Shown here in pieces: positions 35,016 to 45,828 of a DNA stretch of 64,000 bases; positions within the stretch are counted from its first letter, which is position 1; the number at the start of each line of letters is the position of its first letter. This DNA comes from Calliopsis andreniformis (Eukaryota > Arthropoda > Insecta > Hymenoptera > Andrenidae). The DNA lies in the NCBI RefSeq assembly GCF_051401765.1, contig NW_027480432.1, forward strand, positions 13,410,501-13,474,500. Reading direction: 5' to 3'. Below the pieces are notes generated by a model, which was not told where the DNA came from, searched no databases, and saw only the letters and a list, made by a program, of their open reading frames with translations. Position numbers and translations under genes: made by a program.

Positions 35016-35616
35016 CTACTCCCATTTGTCCTCCTCCTAAAACAAAAAAGAAACGCACAACACGTTAAAAAACAGTCAAAAAAAACACAAACAAACAAAT
35101 ATAACAAGCACAAAAACAAAAACAACATGATACTTACGTCATACAGCCCCTCGTCGGAAAGACGGCACAAGCTCCAGTAATCAGGGATCACCCACGCAGG
35201 GGCAAGATCTTGCCACAGGCTATCCACCGTCTCGCAATCAACGCGCCTATGGACCCGCACCCATAATAGGGTCCAGCGGTTTCTGTCCCCAGGGGGAAAG
35301 AATTCTCGAGGACACTATAATATAAAAATAAAAACAAATACAACATATAAAAAAAACACAACAGAAACAAACAATCAACCTAATAAATAGACAGCTAAAA
35401 TAAATTAAAGAATTAAAAAAAAAGAAAACTTCATAAAAACAAAGAAGAACGAGAGACAACTAAGTAAAACAAAAGTGAAAAAATAATAATAAAAGTTCTT
35501 TTTTTTAAATAATAAAAATTAAAAACAGGAGAAAATAACAGCAATAAAATAAAAAAAGTGAACAGTTAATTACTTACGTCGCAAACATAGCAGCACTCCA
35601 TTGTCTCGCAAAACAT
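35016..35616 (-). CDS. Unrecognised 78-residue protein from a three-exon antisense gene
   Basis: Exons: 35578-35616, 35138-35314 and 35016-35036. Each intron has a consensus donor (GAC|GTAAGTA, twice) and a pyrimidine-rich acceptor (TTATAG, TTTTAG). Both junctions are phase 0 and the frame is open from ATG to TAG. The exons are GC-rich islands in T-rich introns of 263 and 101 nt. The N-terminus is Cys-rich (MFCETMECCYVCD, next exon beginning CPREFF). The middle is rich in Trp (RNRWTLLWVRVHRR, WVIPDYWSLCRLSDE) and the end acidic (EEDKWE). I know no family with this layout; a small zinc-binding protein is possible from the Cys cluster. A second in-frame ATG lies at codon 6. It sits inside the twin intron, antisense to twin and to gypsy B. 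Confidence 0.6.
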
Positions 35617-35672
35617 TTTTCTTTATTTTTTTTTTTATATAACAAACAACTTCAAAAAAATCTTTGAACGAA

Positions 35673-35705
35673 TGAGCACTCCGCGAAGAAATAGCTCCTT
35701 TTATA
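35673..35705 (-). promoter_or_regulatory. TATA-box core promoter of the antisense gene
   Basis: Minus-strand TATAAAAG (35698-35705) lies 32 bases from a TCATTC initiator-like A at 35673, the standard insect spacing. The predicted 5' UTR is 57 nt to the ATG at 35614-35616, which has A-rich context (GAAAAATG). Confidence 0.6.
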
Positions 35706-35750
35706 CAGTACATTTTGCAAACGCAGCAAAATTCATTTTAGGATCCTCCA

Positions 35751-35830
35751 GCCATGGAGACTTAATGAAGCAACACCCACTGGCGAGGATCTACCGGTAA
35801 AAATCGAAAGACAGAGTTCCGATTTTTTTT
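35751..35830 (+). repeat. tRNA-like SINE fragment, + orientation
   Basis: Starts GCCATGG, ends ACAGAGTTCCGA followed by a T run (Pol III stop). It shares both ends with the better preserved inverted copy at 36254-36345, while its middle has diverged. Confidence 0.5.
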
Positions 35831-36253
35831 CTCATCAGTAACTACAAGACAGCAAATAATACTCATTTAAAAATGTTTTACAAACACCTTTAAAATATTC
35901 TATCACGAAATAAGCTTAAAAACTATTACGAATGCTGTTTGATATTTTATACTTTGATATTTTAATCTGTGTACCTGTAAAGACGTTTACGGTGCACAAC
36001 GTTATGGTGCCTATTCACAAAACATACAAGAATGATTCTCTTGCTAGGGGACACAAAGGAAGGCCCCTTTTCTAAAGGATCGCACCGGTAACATCATCAC
36101 TGAAAAGGCCAAACTATTGGTGGGCTATTAAGAAGTTGATAATCAAAGACTTAGTCCTTTTCAGTAACATGGGGGTTTTAGTGGGTAAAAATTCCACCCT
36201 ATCCCGATCACCTCCCGAAGGTAATGGGGGTCTTTGGAAGATTTCCCACACTT

Positions 36254-36345
36254 AAAAAAAAAAAAATCGGAACTCTGTGGGGCGCGAATCCACGTTAAAC
36301 AAGTATCCAGCGGTTCCCCAGTCAGACACCTTACTGCGCCATGGC
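36254..36345 (-). repeat. tRNA-derived SINE or tRNA pseudogene
   Basis: The minus strand has an A-box match (TGGCGCAGTAAGG) and a B-box-like GTGGATTCGCGCCCC at tRNA spacing. It ends in ACAGAGTTCCGA and a run of 13 T. I do not assign an amino acid. Confidence 0.6.
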
Positions 36346-36439
36346 GGCTGTTGAAAAAATGGCTGATTTTCCTGAATATGAGGCGCCCACATGTGTCATT
36401 AATTAAGCCATTTAAAAAATTCTCATACTGATTCATTAT

Positions 36440-38920
36440 TCTTTACAATGTAAAATGTTAAAGATCACATAATACAGTTACTGTGTAAAGATGATGTAAA
36501 AATCAAATGTATTTATCACGATTTTGCCCGAAAAACCCTGAAAAATTCGGTTTTTGATTTTTTGAACTACGGCGCACCCTGCCAAAAAATCTGAAAAAAA
36601 TTGAGAATAATAGTCGTTCCATTATGTTGTTACTGTAAAAATAAAAAAGTGGTAATTTTTAAACTTCGCTATAAAATCTGCATTTTTCAGTATTTTTTTC
36701 AGTTTTTCATTTTTTATGCTTAGTATTTGCAACCGAGAAATCTAAAAAAATTCTCCAACAGGTACCACCATATCGTCCATGTTATAGAATTTTTTCAGAA
36801 TTTTTGCATTCTGTTAAATAGGGAAAATGGGGCAAAAACCGGTATTTTTAATTTTCCCTATAACTACCTCCCCGATTGAGGTAGGGGGTTGAAAATTAGC
36901 ACAGAATGTTTTCTTTTGATACCCTATCGAGTGCTGTTAGGGTTGGAATTAACCCTTTAATATATGCACGCTGTGCCGTCTATGAATCTCGTCGAAGGAC
37001 CACCCAAGATGAAACGGCTTGGGACCGTGATAATAAACACGTGGTTGATGTAACTAACAAACTATTTATTATAGATTAGGATTGAGTGTATCGTGTGTAT
37101 GTGTGTGTTTGTGTGAACAATTATATGTTTGAACTTGTGCTTCTAATGTCTAATTGACTAAGTATCTGAGACTCTATCTCTATCTCAGACTTTCTATCTA
37201 TGCTATTAGGTTTCTTCTGCCCTTTTTTCTGCCAGATTCTTGCGTTTTTAAGACATCGTGTCATCCCTTCCATTACGCCCTTGGCATGGTACCTTTGGAA
37301 GGGGATCAGAGTCTTTCGACAGGGTGAAGTAGGGTGCATGACGCATTGGCAACACTGGGTATTTTCCAGGTTTTTCCAAGTGATGACTCACTGCCGCGGA
37401 TACTGTTAAGGGGGCAGACTCCTTGTGTTTTGAGCTGTGTGCGTGCGCTCACACAAGCAAAGAAAGTCATACACGTATACGCGATGAGCGAGAGAGACAA
37501 ACGGTTTCGCAAATTACGCTTTACGTCTCGATACTTGCATAAATGAATTTTTCGCGGGTACAGAACCCACGAGTAGACTTCACTACAGGGTGCTCTGGTC
37601 CGTTTAAACTCCAATAAACACTATACGTTGAGAAAACTGTAAAATTACAAACTGTAAGCATGAAACAGACGCTGTTGTAAACTAGCAAGATGGCTGCCGA
37701 AGTGACATTTTCGCAAATATCTCACGATTTAATGGTTTTTTCACTCATAACACACCAGAGCACCCTTCCTTGAATTAGCACAATATCGTGGAAATGCGAT
37801 TTTCCTCAATTTAACACTTCTTGAAGGCGTAAAGCGTAATTTTCGTTGTGCACCCGTTTTGACACAAAAATAGTTCAACGATTTGCCGTTAGAAGCGTTA
37901 ATGGTATATCTCAATCAGTTTGGTCATATTACCATCAGCATCGATAAAAATACAGATCAGTCGGTAAATGTAATCTAGAATTTGACAGCTGAATAGCGTA
38001 TTCATCGAATACACGAATCAGACGCAAGAAAGGCTTAGTTGCCAAAACGTATTGAAAGTTTCGTCACGCTGTTGTCACATATATGTATGTACATATTACA
38101 ATTCTGCCCATCAGGAAAACTCGAACGAATCCAACTCCAGCCGAGATTTTGATTCTTACTAATAAGGGAACATCGCGAGGTGAAAGTCTCCGATTTTGAT
38201 GAAACTTTGTAGGATTGTAGAATAGCCGAAAATATTCGACACGTATTTTTTTATTGCTTCTAATTCATCTAAAGGGTGTGAAAACCACCCCCAAAGTTGG
38301 GGGTGGAAAACATATTTCGTTTAATATCTCCAAAACTAATGCGTATAGCAAAATGATATAAATGGGGCGATTGTGTATTTTTGAACGACGAATCCACCTA
38401 TGTAAATAGTTTTTAAAAATATCCATTTATTTAAAAAATATATTAAAAAATAGTATATTGTCGTTGTTTTCACTGACAACATGCTGATCGATCGTTTTGC
38501 AAATTTGTATGCAAATACTATGAACCAAAACACAAAATATGGCTAAAATAGAATTTTGAATTTTTACGTTATAAACAAAATAATAACATTCCTAGTTAAA
38601 CTGCATTTTGTGCGAAATTGTGCCCTGAAACGAGTGGTTTTACGAAAAATATATACCCCTATAATGTTTTTGTCATTATATTATGATACATGTTGTTTAT
38701 TGTTCACTAAATGTATAAATTATAACATTGCTAATGAATACTCGCAACGTCTTGCACTCGTTGCAAACAGTACGAGAGGTTCAGTGTGAGTGACTCTTGA
38801 TCGATGAAAATGTAGCAAGTAAAGGTGATTTACAAATCATTATTCTTCAATAGTTATTATTTACTATAAACAAACAATTGGAATTGTTTCAGAAGTTATA
38901 GTTTAATCCACTAATTTTAC
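36440..38920. other. Unassigned intronic repeats
   Basis: No genes. 36530-36950 has the texture of a dispersed repeat (multiple AAAAATTC / GAATTTTT motifs). 37088-37117 is a TG-rich microsatellite. 38160-38560 contains a perfect hairpin. Confidence 0.5.
38285..38306. repeat. Perfect 10-bp-arm hairpin
   Basis: CCACCCCCAA, two bases (AG), then TTGGGGGTGG. A GC stem in AT-rich surroundings. Confidence 0.85.
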
Positions 38921-38926
38921 AAGAAA

Positions 38927-38998
38927 GTACCTTAGTTGAGTGTGAATTAGGCATTCCTTCATAATCTGTAGGTGCCTGGTTCGAATCTCGTGGTAGCT
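38927..38998 (+). tRNA. tRNA-Met-like pseudogene or SINE head
   Basis: A 72-nt tRNA-shaped segment. It has a loop TTCATAA with a CAT anticodon (38960-38962), the stretch ATAATCTGTAGGT as in elongator tRNA-Met, a B box GGTTCGAATCTC, and a TTTT stop straight after. Acceptor arms pair poorly and the D arm is distorted, so a functional tRNA is unlikely. A tRNA-Met-derived SINE or pseudogene fits better. Confidence 0.65.
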
Positions 38999-39571
38999 TT
39001 TAATTTTTTTTGTTTTCAATTTTTATTTTAAATAATTCTAATTTTTGTATACCTTTTCACAGATTACAATTATACCACTCATAACATTTTTATTTTTAAA
39101 TAAAAAAAAATTAAAATAATTTCGTTTGTTTATTTCTTAAAAAGTATGAATGAATGAATGAATGAATAGCATGAATTTAATGAATTATTTATTCTATACA
39201 TATAAGTTTTAGGATTTCACATATTAGTATATATATATGCCCATAATTATGAAAGTGGTCTAAATTGTATATTTCTTATTTTGGGATATTGAAAGGATTA
39301 CATTTGAATAAATTAGAAAATATTTCTATATTACGTAACATTATAATTAATCTTGATTAATAAACATTTATTATAAATGTGAAATTTTGTGTGAATCTCA
39401 TACGAAAATGTTGTTTCTTAGACCACTTTCATAATTTTGGGCACATGTGTATTGTTTCATTCGTGATACTCTTTCTTTCTCGCCCGCACCGTCCTTTTCT
39501 ATATTCCGTATGAAGCAAAATATCGGCTCAAGGCATATTCAGTAGAGATTTACTGATGCATAAAATTGTAA
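38999..39571. other. AT-rich intronic DNA with (TGAA)n
   Basis: About five TGAA units at 39147-39167. Otherwise nothing recognised. Confidence 0.6.
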
Positions 39572-39781
39572 TTGATGTGGCAACAGCGTGACAGAACTTT
39601 CCTACGATGCGATTTGGCAATTATACCTTCGCACTTCTCATTTGTAATTCAACAGGATAACGCTAGATGCCACATTATCAAATGTCGCATGTATAAATTA
39701 TATGTTTTCACTAATGCCCGTTTCTTCGCAACAGCGCTTCGATCGATTCGGAGTAGGCCCCGAAGGAGTCTGCCCCCTTAA
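39572..39781 (+). pseudogene. Tc1-like transposase scrap
   Basis: The frame contains FVIQQDNARCH, the second catalytic Asp block of Tc1-like transposases (FQQDNARPH). The residues after it are only weakly similar, and neither the first Asp nor the SPDLxPIE block is visible. Confidence 0.6.
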
Positions 39782-40459
39782 GTCGTTCGATATATTGATT
39801 GCATACTTCAGCTCCCATCGATAATTGTATCGGATGCTACACTTCAGCATGCAAGAAAGATGGCTACTATGCGCAGAAAATTGACAGCAATATGAAAACT
39901 TTACAATGAAATTTCTCAATTATAATACATTTCCGCTAAAAAAGTGTTGTGTTTCCGTAATCTACTCGTTAAAACGAATCAACTGATGTATAATAAGTTA
40001 AATTTCGTGTCTCGCTACTCTGCTAAGAATATACGTAAAATTAAAGAAATGAGGATACTTTAAAGAAAAGGTAATAATTTTCACGAAAAATTTTTACGTT
40101 GTAACAACGATTTAATTATAAACAGTGAATTAATTTATGGGGAAAATATTTATGTAGATGCATGAAAAGGGACAATTAAATCGGTTGAATAGTTTTAGAA
40201 CTATTTTGCACATCAGTTTGGAAAAAGTAGTATTGAGATAAACGCGATTGAAGTTTTGGGTATATTAATATTATATTCGGGATACACAATCATTTTTTAA
40301 AACTTACAGTTGTCCTGGCTTAATTCGCTATTCCAGGCTCATAGAATTTTTCATTAACATTTCCTGATAATATTACGTGCCGTCTGTGTAACGCACAGGT
40401 AATAGTACACAAAAACAGATTTAATTTTAGACCTTATCAAAAAATAAGTTTCTTCAGGA
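39782..40459. other. Unassigned intronic sequence
   Basis: Nothing recognised. Confidence 0.5.
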
Positions 40460-41690
40460 ACATCGAATTCTAGTCCCATACAGGGCCATTCATCGAGATT
40501 GAATTATTACTAATAGTATGAATTTAGAAAAGCAAAAATGAAGTTGGGATTTTTAGATTTGAACAAATAGTTAATGTATTCTTAGACACTTAAAATTTTG
40601 ATATTATGAAAGAAAATTGACGAAAAGACTGAGTAATATAGGACAATGAGTTACAAAAAATAATGTGTGATATACATAATAAATAATTTAGAAATGACAA
40701 TAACAACTATGGAAACTTGACATTGACAAAATACACTCAGCAAATGAATTAAGGGATCACCTCTACGAAGTCGAAAAATGGGGCCAAGTTCAAATAGACA
40801 TAACTTTGGCAAAAATGATCGAATTGATAACATCAAAAAGTCGTTTGAAAGCGTGAAATCTCTACTTTTGCGTACTGTTTTCAAATTTTAGTTCTGTTGT
40901 TTTGTGGCAAAGTTGTAGCGCTATAAAGTGCATAACCATAAAGGACATAAGGAAAAAATGGCCACAGCACATTCATTCAGGGCTCAATCAAGTCAGCAGA
41001 GTCTCTGCTTTAAAATGAACTTAAGATCACGATGCTGCGATCAGCCGTTGTTGAGATACAACGAATTAAAGAAAAAATGGATATTATAGCATTTTTAAGC
41101 ATATTTTCGAAAAGATCTAGTGTACCGAAATGTTAATTAAATTGCTAAAGTAAACAATGCATTTTCAAGAGGAAAGTTCACACTTTCTACTGCCTTTTTT
41201 ATCTACGTTCTACGATGATTCTATCGTCTTTGAGCAGCAATTAAAGTCAAAGAGACGGTTTCTGCTTTAAAATTAAATAACTTTGTTAAAAAAAATCGTA
41301 CAACATTCAGCAAACACTTATTTTACACGGAAAAGAAGTCTAAATGCAATGTACCTAAAAAATTTGTTGCGCCCCATGGAGTATTAGAAAGTTGGTCGAA
41401 ATTTAAAAAAAAGTTTAAACTGCACTTTACAGCGCTACAACTTTGCCACAAAACAACAGAACTAAAATCTGAAAACAGTACGCAAAAGTAGAGATTTCAC
41501 GCTTTCAAACGACTTTTTGATATTATCAATTCGACCATTTTTGCCAAAGTTATGTCTATTTGAACTTGGCCCCATTTTTAGGCTTCGTAGAGGTGATCCC
41601 TTAATTCTCTTGCTGAGTGTACTTTAAACGGAATTCTGATACAATAATACGACGATACAACGTATAATACAAATTTTTTTTAAAGAAAAA
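40460..41690. repeat. Second copy of the 9.44 kb dispersed repeat, split by an insertion
   Basis: 40460-40733 and 41622-41690 together align with 9440-9790 in the same orientation. The gap is exactly the TA-flanked element at 40734-41619. Confidence 0.8.
40734..41619. mobile_element. 886-bp TA-flanked foldback element (CACTCAGCAA family)
   Basis: Ends CACTCAGCAA..AATTAAGGGATCACC and its inverted partner, TA at 40732-40733 and 41620-41621. Arms of about 200 bp (to about 40935 and from about 41420) include the same GCGCTACAACTTTGCCACAA block in inverse orientation. The centre has no coding frame. The empty site at 9699-9700 confirms the TA duplication. Confidence 0.9.
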
Positions 41691-42003
41691 TAGTAAATTT
41701 CGCACTCACAAATCTAATCTTAAATTTTAATTACTCTGATTAAAATTAACTCTTTCTCTACTAACTGTCTCTCTCTGTTTCTCTTGAACTTTGCGCTCTC
41801 TACTCTCTTTCTTTTAATTACAATTAGTATATCTGCAGGGATAAAGTCCCTCACACACCTTAATTAATAATTACCACAAATAAAAGAAATTAAAGTTAAA
41901 GACAATAAAACTAGTACAATAACTATAAAAATTTAGAACTTACACAAATTATTAAACTGAAAGTAATAAACTATAAAAAATTGAATAATTATAGCTACTA
42001 ACT
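41691..42003. other. Unassigned, flank of the CsRn1 insertion
   Basis: Pyrimidine-rich (TCTCTCTCTG, CTCTCTACTCTC). No element assigned. Confidence 0.45.
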
Positions 42004-42007
42004 GTCG

Positions 42008-42573
42008 TTTAGCGAAAGGATGTGTTTCCAAAAATCACTTATTTTGCTTCTGAAGAAGGTGTTTTATTTTTTTGGTTGTCGCGTAGGCGTCTATAAGTCA
42101 ACTCTATCAAGTCTTTTTTTTTCGCTACCACGAAAGCGCGCCGAACCTATCCATTCCTTCCCATTGGCCAATGCTCACGCTCCTTGACCAATGGGAAAAT
42201 TCCAGCTCGGTCGCGCCCTCTATTTCCACCGTCGTGACGGTGACCTCGTGTCACTACCTTACGGAGAACGGTCTACTGGCCCAACTTGGCAACGCAGCGG
42301 AATTTCCCAGAGGCCCGAGTCGCTTGAGCATTTGGCCCGCACATTGTCAATCTTGCAATGCTTAGGCCTCTCGGAAATTCCGGACTTTATGACACCCGCC
42401 GTAGCTATTGAGGCCCAAAAATAAAAGTCTTGAACAAAAGGAAACATGCATTGTTTGAAACAGCTAACGGAACAATCTTCTCAAAAATAGCTTTCTTTAC
42501 GCACGTGTCTAAAAATCCTGCCAACCATCTGCACGCCAAATGTTCTTATTTGTACGTACTGCTGGCCGCTACA
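42008..42573 (-). repeat. 3' LTR of the CsRn1 element
   Basis: On the minus strand it begins TGTAGCGGCCAGCAGTACG and ends CGCTAAA. Aligns over its full length with 46728-47293. Confidence 0.92.
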
Positions 42574-42586
42574 TCACCCCCTCGCC
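42574..42586 (-). promoter_or_regulatory. Polypurine tract
   Basis: Minus strand GGCGAGGGGGTGA directly before the 3' LTR. Confidence 0.8.
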
Positions 42587-42677
42587 AGTGTTAACGCTAC
42601 CTAAAATCTAACTAGTTTACTTAACTTAACACTTCTATATACAAAGAATATTTACAAAAGTACCACTACTTAACTAT

Positions 42678-45600
42678 TTACACTAGCACTTGTCGACCAC
42701 CAACTTGTAAGCGTTCCGGGAACTTAACACGTCTCCCTGAGCGAGTTCGTACCATCTCTTTTGCCGAAGTCAGTGTTACCTCATCGCCTGCGCCTTCCGA
42801 GGTACGCGCTAACATTTGCGGGGGTATCGAATCAGACTCGTCGCTGCCTTCAAACAAATATGCCGGCTTGAGTCTATCTATCGAAACTGTGGCCTCCCGG
42901 CCTCTAAGCTTAATTAGAAAAGTCTTTTCCGAGCAAGAAATAACTGGGAACGGTCCCTCGTAAGGGTTCTGAAGTGGACCTTTTAATGTATCCACCCTTA
43001 CAAATACATGCGACGCAGTGGCTAAATCTTTAAAAACAAAAACCTTCTTACTACCGTGCTTTGATCCTGCCACTGGTCGCAATTCACGGAAATGTTCTCG
43101 AACTTGTCTTAACATTTCAACCGGTTCTATATTATTTCCCTTCTCGGATGTGAAAAATTCCGCTGGTATACGTAAATTTTCTCCATATACTAATTCTGCG
43201 ACTGACGCACCTAAGTCTTCGCGATAGGCCGCTCTAATCCCTAATAAAACTATCGGTAACGCATCGGACCAACGATCATTGCTATAGCACTTGATCGCTG
43301 CTTTTAATTGTCTGTGGAAACGCTCCACTAACCCGTTAGCCGCAGGATGATACGCTGTCGTTCGTAAATGCGTTGTTCCTAATAAAGCGTTCAATCGCGT
43401 AAACAATTGCGACTCAAACTGTCTGCCCTGATCAGTGGTAACACGTACTGATGGCCCAAAACGTGCCACCCAACCCGCTAAGAACGCTCTCGCGACCGTC
43501 TCGGCCTCAATGTTTTCTATCGGGAAAACTTCCGGCCATCGCGTAAAACGGTCGACGCATGTTAAACAATGTCTGTTACCCCGCGAAATCGGCAACGGCC
43601 CTACTAGGTCGATATGGACATGTTCGAACCTAGAGGTGGGCAACGCAAAACTCCCGATAGGGCTAGATACGTGTCTAACTATTTTGGCTCGTTGACATTC
43701 GAGGCAACTACGGGCCCATTCGCGGCAATCTTTCTCCATCAACGGCCACACAAAACGCTCTTTCACAAGCTTTACCGAGGCTTTCATACCGGGATGTGAC
43801 AAACCGTGAGCAGACATAAACGCTTGTCGCCGGAAAGGTTTCGTAACGAATGGTCTAACATCACCCGTAGAAATATCACAATATAGCCTTACAGTACTAT
43901 CGACTAACCTAATTTTCTTTAATTGTAACGAGGTATCAGACGCCGTCAGTAGGCTTCTCAATTCTTCATCTGATTCCTGTGATCGGGCTAAATCCTCAAA
44001 ATTTAGTGACACGACCACAGACTCAACTCTAGATAGAGCGTCTGCTACCTCGTTATCCGTTCCGCTAACGTGACGCAAATCAGTCGTAAATTGACTCACA
44101 TAATCGAGGTACCGGAATTGTCGAGGTGTACATTTGTCTAATTTTTGGCGAAATGCGTACACCAGAGGTTTATGATCGGTGTATACTGTGAATGGCCTGC
44201 CCTCCACCGCGTGGCGGAAATTCTTAATGGCCGAATACACCGCTAATAATTCCCGGTCATAGGCGCTATATTTACGTTGCGCTGGTGATAAGGTCTTCGT
44301 GAAGAAAGCCAAAGGCTGCCACGAATCACCTTTCCTTTGCTGTAAAGTTGCACCTAGCGCGAAATCTGACGCATCCACCATAATCGCGAGCTGCGAACTG
44401 CTTGATGGATGCGCTAATAATGTGGCATTGACTAGCGCGTCTTTTAATTGTTGTAACGCGGCTTCTGCCTCGGGCGACCAACTGACTGGTGAATTACTTT
44501 TTATTTTCTTTCCCCTTAACAAGACATTGAGTGGGGCCTGCAACTTCGCGGCGTTGGGTACGAACCGCCGGTAAAAATTTACCATCCCTAGAAATCTACG
44601 CAGGTGTCTCACCGTACCGGGTTTTGGAAAATCTACAATAGCCTGCACTTTATCAGCTAAAGGTCTCGTACCATTTTCATCCACAGTATACCCGAGAAAC
44701 CTGATCTTTTTCTCGGCAAATACGCATTTCCCTGGATTTATAATTATGCCATACTGGTTAAGGCGTGAGAAAAGGTGCTGTAGATGCTGCCTATGCTCTA
44801 ACTCGTCTCTTGAGGCGACCAATATATCATCGATATACGCGTAGCAGAAATCAAGGCCTCTCAAGACAGTGTCAATGAATCTTTGAAAAGTCTGAACAGC
44901 GTTTCTCAAGCCAAACGGCATAACCACGTACTCGAACAATCCGAACGGCGTCGTTATCGCGGTCTTAGCTACATCGTCCGGATGCACCGGTATCTGGTGA
45001 TATGCCCTAACTAAATCCAGCGTCGAAAATACAGTTTTTCCGTCTAACATCCGCGAAAAATCCTCGATATGCGGGATAGGATAGCGATCCGAAATCGTAC
45101 GCGAGTTCACAGCGCGATAATCTCCGCAAGGCCTCCATTCGTTACCCTTCTTGGCTACCATATGTAATGCGGAAGCCCACTGGCTTTCCGAAGGACGAAT
45201 GTGACCCTGAGCCATCAAGCTCTCGAATTCCGCCCTCGCGATTCGAAACATCTCCGGGGATAATCTGCGCGGTTTGCAAAATGTAGGCGGCCCCGGAGAC
45301 GTATTGATATGGTGCTCTACGTCGTGTCTTACCGTACGAGTCACCGCTGTTGGGCGCGTGATGTCTGGGTACTCCGCAAGAAGCTGGTGATACGGCGAAT
45401 CCCCGATGATGGTCTTCACCGACTCGATGTTTTCTCTGACCCTCCTTCCAACGGCGTACAACGAAGTTGTTTGGTCCAAGAGGCGTCGGCATCGAAGATC
45501 CACCAGCAACCCGTAGTGGCTGAGAAAGTCCGCTCCTATGATCGGTCTGGACACGTCAGCGATCACGAACTTCCAACTAAAAGCTTGACGAAGTCCCAGG

Positions 45601-45734
45601 TTGAGAACGAGAGTCCGTACTCCATAGGTCCCAATGACGGAACCGTTAGCCGCAAACATCTCGTACGATGTCTTCGTAAGTCGTCCCTTCACTCGCTTCC
45701 GAGGATACACACAGAGGTCCGAACCCAGTGTCAA
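42678..45734 (-). pseudogene. CsRn1 pol: protease, RT, RNase H, integrase
   Basis: An open frame of about 1018 codons. The protease remainder ([11 protein letters not shown], then [17 protein letters not shown]) is followed by RT ([14 protein letters not shown], catalytic [12 protein letters not shown]), RNase H ([28 protein letters not shown]), HHCC ([19 protein letters not shown]), and an integrase core with all three acidic residues ([30 protein letters not shown]). A GPF-type tail ([11 protein letters not shown]) ends it. The open frame starts only inside the protease: the DTG lies in the upstream frame, one base out of register at 45724-45726. The rest appears intact. Confidence 0.95.
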
Positions 45735-45828
45735 CCACGAACTGCTCTTTCGACCCCTGATCCACTACGAAGAGGCGGCTAGACTTCGCCCAGTCACTGA
45801 TAGCCGCATTCAATGCTGATTCTCCGCG
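45724..45828 (-). pseudogene. Start of the CsRn1 protease, in the -1 frame
   Basis: After the slippery heptamer the -1 frame stays open to [19 protein letters not shown], the N-terminal protease strand and catalytic Asp. At the run of three G (minus strand, 45724-45726) the reading changes to the frame of the long pol block. The active site is therefore split between two frames. Confidence 0.85.
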
